Part shown: positions 26,766 to 40,159 of the stretch, in pieces
Layout: each line of letters starts with the position of its first letter
Numbering within the stretch: the stretch's first letter is position 1
Assembly (NCBI RefSeq): GCF_002775205.1
Contig: NC_036447.1
Span: 15,668,501-15,732,500 of the forward strand
DNA from: Xiphophorus maculatus
Taxonomy: Eukaryota > Chordata > Actinopteri > Cyprinodontiformes > Poeciliidae
Direction of reading: 5' to 3'
DNA length: 64,000 bases
The notes under the pieces: generated by a model
The model's input: only the letters and a program-made list of their open reading frames with translations
Told to the model about the DNA's origin: nothing
The model's database searches: none
Program-made: the position numbers and the translations under genes

Positions 26766-27305
26766 AGATATCAGCCCCAGGCGCTTTATAGTATTTTAGT
26801 GTTGATCAAATCATTACTGAGGAGATGTATGTGGATTATAGTGTAAAGATTAGCCTCCAAGCTGTTTTTTATAGTTCTGAAATGACTCAGCATCCAGCCT
26901 TCAGTTCACAAAAACAGTTGCCAGGTTGCAAAAGGATGGCAAGAATAGAAAAGCGAGATTAAAAGTCTCACTACAATTGAACCATCACGCCATAGAGCTG
27001 ACTATTATTTTATATGTCATAAACATAGCACATACAAGGGCAAACTAAAGCCACTGGGTGTGAGACATGGATCATCTTTACCTGGATTGTCAGAGAAATG
27101 TTATAGCAAGCAATATGGAGAGAGTCTCTGCAGTTGTATTTGCCTGATATTGCCTATAGTGTTTGAAGTATGGATACAGCACAATAAATAGATACATAAA
27201 TAATTTTATTGAGGGGGGAACAAGCAGAATGTTTAAACTCATACCTTTAGACGTATCAAAATATAAAATAAACAAACTCAGAAAACGATCATCTCAAAAC
27301 ATTGT
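26766..27305. other. Intergenic, no gene seen
   Basis: AT-rich unique sequence between two Tc1-like remnants. Nothing coding was recognised. Confidence 0.4.
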
Positions 27306-27450
27306 GTTCAGTGCCTTGTAGAAGTATTCATAGCCCTTTAACTTTCTCCCATCCTGCCACACATTTTCAGTCAAATGTCAGTATTGTCTTGCCTAAGGTG
27401 AAACTCTGCCTCAAGGAGCCTCTTTCAAGTTTTCCTCGAGTATTGTCCCG
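27306..27450 (+). mobile_element. Tc1-like family A left-end fragment
   Basis: TTCAGTGCCTTGTAGAAGTA then TTCATAGCCC is the terminal inverted repeat of family A. The rest has decayed or is absent. Confidence 0.55.
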
Positions 27451-29054
27451 TATTTAACTCAATGTCATGGGTTGTGGTAAATGTCTGACCCACATGTAGA
27501 GACACTGAGTAACAGTTTAATTGTTTAAGGATTTTATTCGCAACAGTAAATGTTCTCTGTTCTGCGTGTTTGATGGAATCAGTTGGGTTTTCAGGAAATG
27601 GCACTGAAAGGAAGGAAAAGGGACAATGTTAATGGGGCAGTATTATTTTCCAGTCCCATTTTAAAGCACAATCAAGTTAACTGCGTTATCTTTTGCTCAG
27701 TACTGAAGGCACTATAGACACCTAAATTTTCCTTGCTTGGGTGTGTGGAAGGTTCTGTGAGCACCACAGGTATAAAAAGGAGCAGAATGGTTGTTAAACA
27801 GGAAACAGTCATATCAACACTTGAAGTGTTTGTGAGGAAAATATGTTGCTCAATCCTGATCTACATGCATGGCTGCCAGGGTCATTTTTACCATAAAAGA
27901 CTTTACACTTTAAAAAATCTGATGATCCATGTTATCTATGCAGTTCAATGAGATCTTCAGTTAAATTAAAGCTGAAGGGAATAAATGGAGTGAGATAAAT
28001 TAATAAAAGAAAGAGATCAAAAGACCAACTAAACAAGAAAATCCAAAGCTATAATAATATTCTAGCGCCTGTTAGGGTGTTTGTAAGCATCAGAGAAAAA
28101 AAACACGCTAGCACCAAATACACATTTCAGACCCACCTTTAGTCCAATTCACAGTTTCTCTCCTCTGTCTTTATTCCTACAATCAGCCAGACTTCGGTTC
28201 CTAGATGCATCTCAGCACTCTGCCACTTCAGACAGTCCACTGCCTAAATTTATTTTCTCCAATTCATTTCCCCCTCAAGGTGCTGCTGGAAATTGTGGTG
28301 GCCTTCACGATCAGGGAGAGTGGCTGCAGAGCCAGTCTGAATGAACCCTTGGCCTTTAAAAGCATGGAAGGGAGTCGATAACACCCCTGAGGTGTTCAGT
28401 GGTTGAACCCAACTGTTCACATGACATTTCAACCCCCCCAAAGCAGTTTTTTCCTTTCTATTTAGCATCTGTTGCCAGGTGCACTCCGTGGTCACACTTC
28501 CTATTACAAAAAGTCGATACTCTTTCATAGGATGCGGCTCTCTGCAGCAGACCTCTTGCACCGGCTGGAGGTTCAGGACCGCGGATAGCGCCGGTGCCGC
28601 ATTCAGCCGTGTAATCACACATGAACCAGCAGGACACAGACCCTTTGCTTTTTTCATTTTAAACTGAATGGCTCCTGTCATTCTCTGCTCAGGCAGACTG
28701 CATTATTCTGTGTTAAATCAATTCAATCCAAAAGTACAAAACAAGCACATTCCTGGACTCAACTTGTGAGCTAGTACTATATATACATTCAGATATATAT
28801 ATCTATCTATATACACATATATCTGTATATGTAATATAGATAAATAGATTTGTAAACAGCACATATATAAAAATTTTCCAAATATATTGCATAAAAGCAA
28901 TTTATTTATTTGTCTATTCATCAGTTTTGTCTACATGTTTTTAGAGCCTCCAAAAGGAAAACTGCTCAATAATGAGGTGAAGTTTTGACTTAAAGTGACA
29001 TGAAGTCTCCATAAAATAATTCCACTACTGCCAGTCAGAATGACCCCATCGCAT
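27451..29054. other. Intergenic, no supported gene
   Basis: A 143-residue minus-strand frame (28250-28681) is the longest here. It matches no family known to me, and its neighbourhood shows no splice or promoter signal. 28140-28690 is unique and GC-richer than average. An AT-rich microsatellite-like tract lies at 28770-28850. Confidence 0.35.
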
Positions 29055-29220
29055 TGTTTCTTAATTCTGGTCCTCAGGCAGTGATCACTGGTCCTCAGGA
29101 ACTAAAACATATTTTAGTTGTTTCCCCTCTGCCACACACCAGGCGTCTTGGTGTGCAGAAGAGGTCATGCAACCATTTAAATCAGTGGTACCTGAGGACT
29201 GGAATTGAGAAACATGGCCC
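29055..29220. repeat. Small hAT-like MITE with inverted ends
   Basis: TTCTGGTCCTCAGGCAG at the left is mirrored by CCTGAGGACTGGAATTG at the right, a foldback element of the kind frequent in teleosts. Confidence 0.5.
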
Positions 29221-29696
29221 AAAAGAGATCATACAAATAATCCTCACCACAGTTTTTCAGTAATAGACTATGAATACACATTTTTTTAACACATTTTATG
29301 TCCTTATACAGGCATGCTAATTTGAAATATTTAGATCTGACACAATGGAATGAGATCTTTCAATGCAATTCAGGGAGTATAGAAAATGTAGGAATGTTTT
29401 ACAAACAGTCATCTTAAAACGACTCAAAATTGCCCTGATAACATGTACAAAATTGTTCTTTTCTTTATTCTTTTGCCAAAAGCAACCTACATTTATAAGC
29501 TACATGAACAACAAATGTAACACTATTAACAAAATAATTACAAACAAGAAGTTGTTGTAAAAATCAGTCAATTTTATGCAGAATCTTTATTCAGAAACGA
29601 AACAGTGTTGAATCTTTTCAGAAGTGTGCAGCTTAACAAAATAAGAAGGCATCAGTGAAGATGATCACACTATCGTCAAAAAGCTGCGATGCAAAC

Positions 29697-29739
29697 AGCA
29701 GAAAGAGAACTCAGCATTATGCTGAGTTCTCTTTCTGCT
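29697..29739. repeat. Near-perfect 43-nt palindrome (21-bp arms, 1-nt centre)
   Basis: The left arm AGCAGAAAGAGAACTCAGCA(T) is exactly complementary to the right arm (A)TGCTGAGTTCTCTTTCTGCT, with a single T between them. The pairing stops at 29696/29740. No gene or known element surrounds it. Confidence 0.95.
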
Positions 29740-31309
29740 CGGATGTAGGACATTCTAAATTTCCGTTTGGAAAAAAAGGATATACTTAGAACTTAGAATT
29801 CTGAGTAGGAAAGTCAGATCTGCCATGTCAGATATCCAATATTCTGTGTGCATACAGAATGGAGTGAATGTTGAGAAAATATTAGCCATCGTATTTACAA
29901 CAATCTGTATTTCACTGAACCAGCGTGAGACATTGTGTTATAGAATATGAATCTGTGAACATGTTATACTGGTGTTTGAATAAATGGGATGACAAAATGC
30001 TTTGTTATCAGCTTGTATTGGTCACTGCACTTAGGACCTTAATGGTGAATCACACAACTTTACAACTTTAGAACCTGCTCAACTTGGTGTTTCATCATTT
30101 CCAGAAACAGAGATCCAGCGTCAAAGGCATCATAAATGTTACGTTGGTTGGCTTAGTCACTTTAGCTTACCCTAACATTAAAATCATGGCTTATGGAAGA
30201 CTTTGTTAATGAAAACTGAAGAACGTAGAAGTTCAGCTGAGCAGCTGTAGTTGGAGAAAAGCTGTAGTTAATAAAATACAATCAAATAACAATCATATGA
30301 CATTGACTTGTGATTTTCTCTAAAAAGCGGTAAAGGATATTAAAAACCTGAAACATTTGGTAATGGCTCAATGTGACCCAGTTAAAGTTTGAATGGCATT
30401 TCTAGCTGAACGTAAGGGGAAATATTGAACCCTTATAAAGCACAAGGAGCTTGAATGATTTGAAAGCTTGTCACATTCAATTCAATGTGGAAAAAAAGCT
30501 TAAAAACATTTATAAATAGTAGAAGTCACAACTGTGTATGTCCTGAAACAGGTGAACATTTTAATATTTGAATGGCTGAAGCAAAAGGTTGCACATAAAA
30601 ATGTGTACAAAAAGTATTAACAGTAGAGGGATCACAGCAGTTTAGAGCAAAGACAGTAAAAGACAAAACCTTAAAGCAAATAAAGTTTGCAAAAGCAGTA
30701 CAGCAGTAAAATAGAAAACAAAACCATGCAGGAAATATTTGCGTTCAATGTGAATAAAAAGCAACAAAGACAAATAGATTTTCAGGTTAGATTTTTGTGT
30801 TTCTGACTGCGAAGGTCCAGACTCTCCTGTCTAGATCTGGAGACAGCTAAAAGCAGATGATAAAACATGATATTTGGGATCTGGGGAGTACATAAGGTCC
30901 CTGCATGTTAGATAAATACAGAGGAGCTTCCTCCTGTAGTGCCTTATAGGTCAGCAGAAGGAAAAGCAACACAAGGTCCATATGGAAAAGTCAGTCAGCC
31001 ATTAAGTTAGAACTCACTGTTCTAACTTGATGGAAACAGTGTTTGATGCTGCTGCACCACCAGCAACAGAAAAATCCTATTAATTAATATTTCATCAAGG
31101 TTGACATTGTTGAAACAAACTATTGTTCCAGAGGTCATTGTTGCTAAGTGCATTCAGTTTCTGCTTTTTAGCAGATCGACAATAACTGTGACCTCTTGAA
31201 GTTCCACAAAGTAAACTAGTCCTACAATCACAAAACCGTGAACCAGGGCCAAATTAGTGATTAGTACAGTATTAGTATATTTTAGGGAAGAATTATTGTT
31301 TTCTGTTGC
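29740..31309. other. Intergenic, no gene; weak retroelement traces
   Basis: 30770-30970 includes CTGTAGTGCCTTATAGGTCA, which I associate with a fish retroelement remnant but cannot name. A 15-bp inverted repeat with one mismatch lies at 30999-31033. Confidence 0.35.
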
Positions 31310-32275
31310 AATTGTCTTGCAGAGGATTTTCACACTTATTGAACCCCAACATGTTTAACTGGGATTTTGCCTGACAGATCAACACAGTGCATTCTTGTGA
31401 AAGAAATTGCAATGTTTTCATTACTTTTGCAAATACAAATGTAAAAAGTGCTGCCTGCATTTGTGTTCACTCGCTGATTCAAGACTTTTCACATCTACAA
31501 ACTTGGGTTTTTGCACATTCTTCCTGCATATAACTCAAGCTAAGAGAGGATCAAAAGTGTTGCAGTATATTATTGTTTTTGATCTTTATCACAGTTTCTC
31601 ATTTGGATTTAGATCTGGTGATGTTTGTTTTTAGTGTTCAACCCAACACAGTAATTTGTATACATGTTAAAATTTTTCCACATATTTTTTGTGTCCCTTT
31701 CGATGAGCAGGGCGTCACATGGCTTTTTATCAACAATGGCGTTCTACCTCCCACTCTTCTTGAAAACAACAGTGGAGTGCATGAATAACAATTGTCCTGT
31801 GAACTGATTTCTGAGTTAAAATGGACCTCTTGGCTGCTTCTTTGACTAATGCTCTCCTCTGTCCATTTAGGTGGATGTTTGTATCTTCATAGGTTTCCAC
31901 TTGAGTCATACTCTTTAGTTTCAGATGATGGACTGAACAGAGCTCCGTGGGATGTTCAATGTTTAGGATTTTTGCTTTATAACCTAAACCTTCTTTATGT
32001 CTCCAAACACCTAGGGCCTTGACTGAACAGCTAAATTACGCACAGATGGAGTCTATTTAGTTAGAGTTAGTTAATTAATTTAGTTAGTTCTTGATTGGTT
32101 TTCAGACTTAATTACATTTACATTTAATCTGACACGTCGTTTATGTTTTTGTAATGAATTCGTGACCTCTACGGGTTCTACCACAGTTTTTTACTGATCA
32201 AGATTGAAACATATTTTCACCTAGAAATTGTTGTAAAAAGTAAAATAAAACAGGAGAACTGAGGTTGCACTTCAC
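31310..32275 (-). mobile_element. Tc1-like transposon (family A), transposase on minus strand
   Basis: CTCATTTGGATTTAGATCTG, AACAATGGCGTTC, ATGGACCTCTTGGCTGCTTC, CTAATGCTCTCCTCTGTCC, GGTGGATGTTTGTATCTTC, TCAGATGATGGACTGAACAG and AGCTCCGTGGGATGTTCAAT run in the order of the reverse complement of a family A transposase gene. The ends are eroded and frames are broken. Confidence 0.65.
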
Positions 32276-33833
32276 CGCAGCCAAAAACAGTAGCCAAAAA
32301 ACAGCAAGCTGCATGTTCAGAAGAGAAACTGCATCAAGCTAAAAGAACCGTCAACAGAAATTCACTTCTTCAGACCTCTAAGGGTGCAGTTTTTATACTT
32401 TGATCTAGAATTAAAGAACTAAGGTTTAAAAAAATCATTGGGAAGATTGACTAAAGAAAGGTTGTCTGGTGCACCTGATAGAAACAGCTCGCTTTGACCA
32501 GGCTTCTCAAATTTAGCGCTTTCCATCAATACTGAGCAGTGGACAAATGCATCAAAGCACCTCAAAGTTCCTACTCTGTTATCTTTTTTTAAGGCAAAGT
32601 ATGATAATAGCACATAAGCTCTTTCACTGCAGCTGTGACATTCTCCAGAAAAAATGGTTTTCACCTCAGCCTTGCACTCTAATTCCAGCCCCAGAGATGT
32701 TTAGCTAGGAAGGACTGCCTCCAAGTAATCCAGAGTCTATTAAAACCAATCTGATCACACAGAGTTCAGATCACGGGACGCTGTTATGATAACTACAGTG
32801 TGGCTAACCTCTCTCCTCTATGAAATGCCACAGTGCTGGGACTAAGTAATGGATTTACGTAATGTTAGCACTTACTGACATTATAGTGCAGGGCTAACCG
32901 CCACACCTGTGAAAGCCAAATGACAGCTTTTGTCTTGTTGCTTTGCATTTGAACAAAATGCTCCCGTTTCTTAGAGAAAAGCTTAATGGGTTGAGATGGA
33001 GCGCATTGCAACACGAAGCCGTCTCCACCTTTTAGCAAGCTTCCCTTCAAAAGAGGTTCAAAGTGTTGGAATGGAGATGAAACGTCGTTTTAAAGAAGAG
33101 ATGTCTTGACTCTTCTACTGAACAGAGGTATTTTCAAGGAGTCACGGGTATAATATGGATTTATCTGTTTCTCACGCTGCAGCGTGTTTGAATCTGTCTG
33201 TGTCAGTCACTACGTGTGCTGAATATGATTTACAGATTTTTAAAAACCAAGAATTAGGGGACACCAAACGTCTGCATGAATCTCTGCAACAACAAAAAAA
33301 GCCAGCTTTATCACAAAGGTAAATATATTTTTTGCAACGAAAAAAGGTAAATACTTTTCATTACCCTGCACATGTAACCCACTGACCATGATATTTTAAG
33401 GTTCACTTCTGTCGAAGGAGTGGGAGGCTATTTTTTATTTTTTTGCTTGAAGGTAGCCTATTAGGATTAAGGCTGCAACATGAAGGATCTGGCCGAGAGA
33501 TTTCTGCATGTGAGGTAGAACTGGGTTTTTGTGCAATCACTATATTCATCTTTGTTAGTTTAATGAAAACGATGCATTTCAATGGACAGTCACAAGATAT
33601 TTAGAGTTTATGTATAAAACTCTATTAAGTAAAACAACTACAAAAATGTGGCACCTTTAATTTAAACCTTTAAAAATCTGCTGATGTGCTGATTCACAGC
33701 TCTATGCAGGTAACATGGACACATGGTGGATGATGAAGATTTCTAACTAATCCTATGTGACTTCAAGTTTCAAACAAATGAAAGTTAATCTAGTTAAATC
33801 CTACACTGCATATATAAATATACAGCATATACA

Positions 33834-33881
<48 letters not shown>

Positions 33882-34360
33882 GACTGAGGGAGATGAGAAT
33901 CAAGTAGAATTACATGGAAAGCTAATGGCCAGAATAATCTTAACTAGAAATAAGTTCAGCCTTAGAGATGAAACTGGGACTAAACCTTTCCAGCAACAAG
34001 CACTTGCAAACAGGTAACACCAAACTGTCTGCCAAATACTACTAAAGTCAACCAAAATACCACTGAGTTACCTAAACCTCTATTTGAGAATCATTGTCAC
34101 AGAAATCTAAGTGCTGTCCCACGGGCACACAAAGTATTAACAGCAAAGGTGGATTTTGTTTAAAAATTAGTCCTTTCTTTTCCCTCTGTGGAGAAAACAT
34201 GTCATAATTAGGGTCTGTCCTTTTTAAAAGAAATTTAATGAAATTATTATTAAGATTTTACCACACGTTTCCAACAGGTTCCAATAAACAATACCAAGTA
34301 CAAATCTGTTTGGGGTAAAAAATAAAAAAAATTAAAAAAAACCCAGATCAGTGGATGGCA
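32276..34360. other. Intergenic, no gene; (TA)n microsatellite
   Basis: 33835-33878 is a pure (TA)n tract. 32640-33060 is unique and may be conserved non-coding. No supported open frame. Confidence 0.4.
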
Positions 34361-34450
34361 TTAATTCAGTGGTGTTCAAGTCCAGTCCTCGAGAGTGACC
34401 GCCCAGCAACGATTTGACTGGATATCAATCTAAATTATTAGGTTTTAGTT
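34361..34450 (+). repeat. Half of a hAT-like MITE
   Basis: CAGTGGTGTTCAAGTCCAGT then CCTCGAGAGTG corresponds to one end of the element seen complete at 49995. The second end is missing. Confidence 0.5.
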
Positions 34451-35764
34451 GTTACTTAAAATGATTTTAATGTGCAGTCAGTTCTGAATATTCCCATGCC
34501 TTGGCTTGCTGTCAACCAACTTAGCAGCCCACACTGTTTGAGAGTAAATAATGGAAGAATCGAATCCATAAAAAAAATCCACTGAGATGCAGAAGATGTC
34601 ATTGTTGTTTCAAATAAAAAAGCAAAATAAAATCGCACTACAAGCACACTATTATCTTAAAATTACTGCACTTTATCCACAAAACATTTACTTCAACAGT
34701 ATGTAAATAAAATAAATTTGGGAAATACAGCCATGACCCAATAAGGAGCACACATGTATTCACATGTATTCACATGTAGCCACCAGTGCTAGTATGCACT
34801 TTTGACTAATGTCTTACAAAGTACATTTTTCTGGATCAGTCCTCTGAAATCAGGTCTGTTCAGAGTCTGAGAAATCCATCTGCCTCCCCCAAATCACATT
34901 CTGACACGTCTCGCAGTCAAATCTTGCCCCCAAGGCGTAAAACGAGGGAACATCTTCAATCTCAGCCTGAACACAATAGGAGCCTGTAAGGCACCGCAAA
35001 AATGGATTGGGGTTGCTAAAACCGCAGAAACCTCTGCCGGAAACACGACTTTCTATAAATACAAGGAACTCGCCTCAGCTGCCAAGTTCGTTATTCTCTC
35101 TCTCTCTCTGTCATGGTGGGCTCTGCACAGTTATTTATACTGCATCATCATTCAAACACTGGGCAATCGAAAGGAATAAAGCACAAACAGGAAAAATAAA
35201 AGCAGCGGAAGCGTGGTTCTTCTGCACAGGGAACATCTCTCTCTTCCCGCTCTTCCTCTGAGAGTGGGAGTGGGTTAGGGAAGCCCGGTACCAGGCCCCG
35301 ATGCTTCTGCTGCTGATGATAATGATGTTGGTGTGGCAGGTTTCCCATGTGAGCCAAAAATACTTTTGCACTCGCCCACTTTGGTCCCCAGCCGCTTGTG
35401 CACTGTTTGGTTCTACAACACGGATGAGTGAGACTCATAATTCAGCTGTAGGATCATGATGCTGGAGTGGCCCAGTGTTTCTTTAACCGTGCCCCCTCCC
35501 CCCCATCCCCCTCATCCTTCCCAGACTCCTCCACACACTCACACTGCTCCCACCTTGCCCTGTTTTCTGTGCTGGATCCACCTTGCAGCACTTTGACGGT
35601 CCAAAACCTGGGCCCAGTCCAACTGCTGCACCTGGTGTTATCTAACTGCCTTGCAGAGAAAACTCACAGAAATAAACACTGGCATCTGATATTTTTTCCA
35701 GTTTTATGACCTGCACAATTGATTCAAACGGAATAATTTTTACTATTAGATGACTGACGGAGCA
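34451..35764. other. Intergenic, no gene seen
   Basis: 35053-35060 reads TATAAATA followed by a CT-rich run, but no coding sequence follows. 34860-35460 is relatively GC-rich and unique. A 10-bp motif is repeated three times at 34751-34778. Confidence 0.35.
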
Positions 35765-37085
35765 GTGCTGGCAAAAATATTCATACCACCTAAATGAAAC
35801 TTCAATGTGCCATCAGAATTTGAGCAACATAACGCAGTGCATGCTTTTCAAACATTAGGGAAATACGTTTCCCTAACGTATAAGGGGAATGTTGGGGTTG
35901 TGTCTAAAAAAAAGACACAACCTAAAGCCACCGTATTTGTTATAGAGAACAAACAACATGATGAAAATCAGTGAGTATAGAAATGAGACGTATGAAGGTT
36001 TTTATAGAGCAAGGTTAAGCAAGGTTAGTTAATGAAACAATGTCCCAAGCTTTCAACATCTCAGGAAGCACAATTGAGTTATAGAAGGTTTGGCACCTTG
36101 GTTAACCTACTATAAAGACATTTATATTAGGTCTAAACTGGGAGGCTGGACAAGGAGAGAAAGCAAAGCAGCTAAGAGGGCCATAATAACTCTGGGGGAG
36201 TTGCAGAGATTCACAGCCCAAGTGGGAGAATCTGTGGAGAGGACAATTATTAGTGCTGCACTCAAAAGAATCTGCCCTGTACAGAAGTGGAATACCAAAA
36301 GCCGTTGTTGAAAGAAGACAGTAAGAAATCCTGTTTACCATTTGTCACAATCCATTTGGGGAACACAGGAAATTTGTGGGGAAAAGCTGCTCTGGTCAGA
36401 TGAGATCAAAATGTAGCTATTTATTCTATTTTCAAAATGTTATAAGCAACACTGCCCATAACCCTGAAAACATCAGCCTTACAGCAGAACATGGTGGTGC
36501 TGTGGGGATGCTCTCCTTCAGTAGTCAAAGCTTTCCAGAGTTGGTGGAAAAATTGATAAAGCTAAATACTGTCAGGGTCTTAACTCAGTATTTAGTTACT
36601 TATAGTTTTAAGTTTTGATTCATTACTGCATTTTTTTATCTTTCTCATGTTTTGGTATTGTGATTTTTAAGTATTTGGTCATGTTTAAGGTTTTGCTACT
36701 TTCCCTAAAGTCTGGGTTTCTGTTCTGCTTATTCAATGTCAAAAGCTCCTCAATTTCCTCATCCCCAGATGCTACCATATTGTAATAAAATTCAACCAAT
36801 CATTGAAGCAGTAATCAGGGTTGCAACAAAGTGATTTATATCAAAGTGTTTTCATATGTCATAGTGACCCTGTCAAAGTAAAAATATCAAACGTCTAGAC
36901 AAATGCACCCCACACATTTCAGATTTTGTTTGAAACAAATTTTATTGGAAACTGCTGTGTAATTCTGTGCTACTTTGTGTTGCTCTATCACAAATCATAA
37001 TAAAATAGAATGGAGTTTGTAATTGCAATGTAAGAAAAATGCAAAGGGGTTTAAGAGGCATTAATACTTTTGCGAGGCACTCTAT
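35765..37085 (+). mobile_element. Tc1-like transposon (family A), both ends recognisable
   Basis: The left end is CAAAAATATTCATACCACC (35772) and the right end ATTAATACTTTTGCGAGGCA (to about 37080). Between them the plus strand holds TCCCAAGCTTTCAACATCTC, AGGAAGCACAATTG, GAGTTGCAGAGATTCACAGC, TCTGGTCAGATGAGATCAAA and GAACATGGTGGTGCTGTGG, in transposase order. AT-rich sequence replaces the last third of the gene. Stops and shifts make it inactive. Confidence 0.72.
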
Positions 37086-38149
37086 GTTGGAGACAAATGC
37101 AAATATCTGCTTCATAGCACTTGAGGTGATATGAGTGAATCTCACACAACATGCAACTAATTGCATGTACTTTTGACCAGCAGAAGTTAATAGGTCTACA
37201 TATTCTGGTCTCTGACTCATCTGCACCCACACTGATTTCTATTTGTTGCTCTTTTCTCTCAGAGGGTGACACTGCAGTGTTTATAAAAGATACGTTGTTA
37301 ATTAGAAAGAACTGTTTCTGTTTCTGCTTTATTTGCTGCACGTCCACTCATTACGCAGACATGCAGTACAAACAGATTCAAACAAATAGCCAACAGTAGG
37401 CATGTGAGGAAACAGATGAAGAATGTTAAGAGCTCGCAGCTAACAAAAGTAACTATGGAAACGGCCGGCTCTACATTGCACCGGCTTCCACAGCTCTCTC
37501 CAGAAATAAAAACTGTTGGGCTAAGAGCGAATCAGGTAAAGACAAAAGATCCTGGGTGAACCTATTTATAGTGGGCCTTACATAACATACATAGACCTAT
37601 GTTGGCTGAGGCGAGTTTGGTACTACACGGTAAGCTTCCACTGAAGAGTGGGTGGGGGGGGGGAGCAAAGGCAGAGTACACAGATCCAGAGATGCTGGAT
37701 CCCTGAAGCACATTTTGCAAGCAGGCACATAGTATAAACAGCTATCAGCATGATGTGGATCATGCTGTCTGATGTCAGTGGGGCCGGTGAGGTCAGTGAT
37801 GTCAAAGCTGGAGTTTCACAGACAACATTAACATGCAGTAATCTCATTAAACATGTATCCATTACGTAGCCGATAGCCACAAGTCTTCAGGTATAGCCCA
37901 CACAAGCAGGGGAAAGAAACTGCACATTCAAGGATGCACAAGTTCACTGGATCATTTGTATCTGAGGCAAAAAGTTGTCACACTCGAAAAACACATATTA
38001 TCACACGGCCTCGGGACACAGAATCGGACATCTGAAGTGAGATACTGTGAATGCACGAGCCCACATATGTAGGGAGCCAGTCCAAGAGCCGAACAGTGAT
38101 CACGCAGAAATACAGCCTGCCAACAAATCTTAAATCCTAATTGAGCTAT
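37086..38149. other. Intergenic, no gene seen
   Basis: Unique sequence with a G run at 37653-37661. Small frames only. Confidence 0.4.
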
Positions 38150-38620
38150 TAGCATAATTATCCACTTATAACTGCTTTAATTCTAAGTAGCTCTCTCTAT
38201 TGTGCGTAAAATGATAGCCAAGCTGTAGTGAAAAATCCACTTTTCCCACTCACAAATGCCTTATTAATTAGCTCCCTCTAGCATACCTTCCCAGTAATTA
38301 CATTCATTACAGCAGTCAGTGCTGGGGACTGGGGGCCCACTTTTAGACAGCTTTATAATAACTGCACATCTATGCTGATTTCCATTATTAGAAACAAAAA
38401 ATATCTACCGTGAAAAGCAGCAGTGTTTTTGGTCAGTGCATCCAAAGCACATTTATAGCACTCACTAATATTAACTGTCCAGAAGCTCTGATCAGGTTGG
38501 GATGGGATGACATGATATGCAAATGAACAGTGACTCATCTGTTTATTATGCAGTCACATTAGTTAGCTCTGATGCCGTTTGGCTATTATCCCATCTCCCT
38601 GTGAAAAAGGGGGTCTCGGG
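38150..38620. promoter_or_regulatory. Candidate conserved non-coding element
   Basis: A non-repetitive block with clustered homeodomain-type cores (TTAATTA at 38264-38270, TAATTA at 38295-38300) and an octamer ATGCAAAT at 38517-38524. It looks like a developmental enhancer, but that is an impression from composition; no comparison could be made. Confidence 0.25.
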
Positions 38621-40159
38621 TGAGGGGGATGGATTGCGCAGTGAGTGTTTTAGTCACACAGATTGTGTACACTCTTCAAAGAAATGAATCCAATGCAGTT
38701 ACAATCAGGAGAATCCATTTCAAACGAGAGGAACGGCAAAAACAAGCAAACGGATATGTCTCATCCATGGTAGAAATCCCTGAATACTGCTCCCTGCGTC
38801 ACTGGGTCAAAGGGTCAAATGCCGAGCTTAGGTCCTTTCTGACCTCCCTAAGGCATGTCATTTCACTTCATACATGTGTGTTTTATGTCAATTAAAATAA
38901 TAATAATGGAAGCATGGAGAGTTAACAACCAGTCTGTGGAACTGGAAAATGTAAAACATTTGGCAAAACTACCAGCGTGCAGCTTCACAGCCTACTTGCT
39001 GTTCTGCTAACTGACAGAGGCCCTATTTTTAGCCATGCAACCTTACAGCACCATGCTAAGCTTTCAGCAATACAACTGCGAATCTAGCCCATTCAAAGGA
39101 TTCATGAAAGTCTAGAGGCTGGAACCCAATGGTCACATAAGCATTCTGAGTGCTGGTCAGTACCACAGTTTTTTTTTTTTTTTTCCTTAATACATACGAT
39201 GGCGAAGCATTAACAAGGAACACTGCCACTGTGTACCCTGCTGTGTGAATGTATGCCAGCACATGTCAAGGAGTGAAAAGAATTTGCCATCAATGTACTC
39301 CATGCCTTTTGATGTGGGTAATTAAGCACCAGGCCCTCACAACAACCGTGCTCCATGGAAACCGATAAAAAAACAGAAGAAGGAAAAAAATAACTGACGT
39401 CAGCTAGAGGCCTTCAAATGTGCCATTTGAAAAAGGAAAAATTATCAGGCTGCTGTACTTAAGGTCACAGTATTGAAGCTACTGTCTGCCTCAGCTGAAA
39501 TAGTAACAGCTGCCTTCTTCATCGGGGGGAAGTGTACAATTTAATTTCAAGGCTTTAAATTGGAAACAAATCGGGAAGCAGAAAACATATTTATTAATTT
39601 TTATTTTCTAACATTCAAAAATGTAGAATCTGAACTGCAACACAGTGCTCTGGGAGTGTATTTACAACACTTCAGCTGAACTCTTCACAGCCACAAACCT
39701 CGATGCATTTTCGTTTTATGCAACAGAACAATATAATGCAAAACACAACAGACAAGTGAAGGGAAATAATACAGGGCTTTCAACTTTTTTCTTCTTTTGA
39801 TGAGAAATATCAAGTGTTACGTTCTCCCCCCCTTTACTCTGACGAGCAGAAAGCCATAAGAAGTCCTGTTTAAAGTTTGGCCCAAGTCATGTAGGAGACA
39901 CAGCAACCAGATGAGACATAATGTAACCTTTTGACCTGCATGCAAATAATGCATGGCCATGTTCAGGTTCATGTTGAACCCATCATTTCTGTGGTTAAAC
40001 ATGGTGCTGACGGCATTATGTCATTGCATTATTCCTTCTGCATTTCCTCAGAAGGAATAGGAAAGCCTATATACATATTTAGCCTGAGACACAGTTTTAT
40101 GCACATTTAAAACCTTACATCACATCCTTAAAAGGAAAACCTGCAAAAAGAGTTTCTAG
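38621..40159. other. Intergenic, no gene seen
   Basis: Unique sequence with a poly-T tract at 39172-39184. Small frames have no recognisable domain. Confidence 0.4.

Noticed and set aside
28250..28681. 143-codon minus-strand frame
   Set aside because: No recognisable domain, no splice or promoter context, and it lies in sequence with no other coding sign. Kept only as part of an intergenic entry.
35040..35110. TATAAATA followed by a CT-rich run as a promoter
   Set aside because: No coding exon or transcript signal follows on the plus strand; a TATA-like string is expected by chance in AT-rich DNA.
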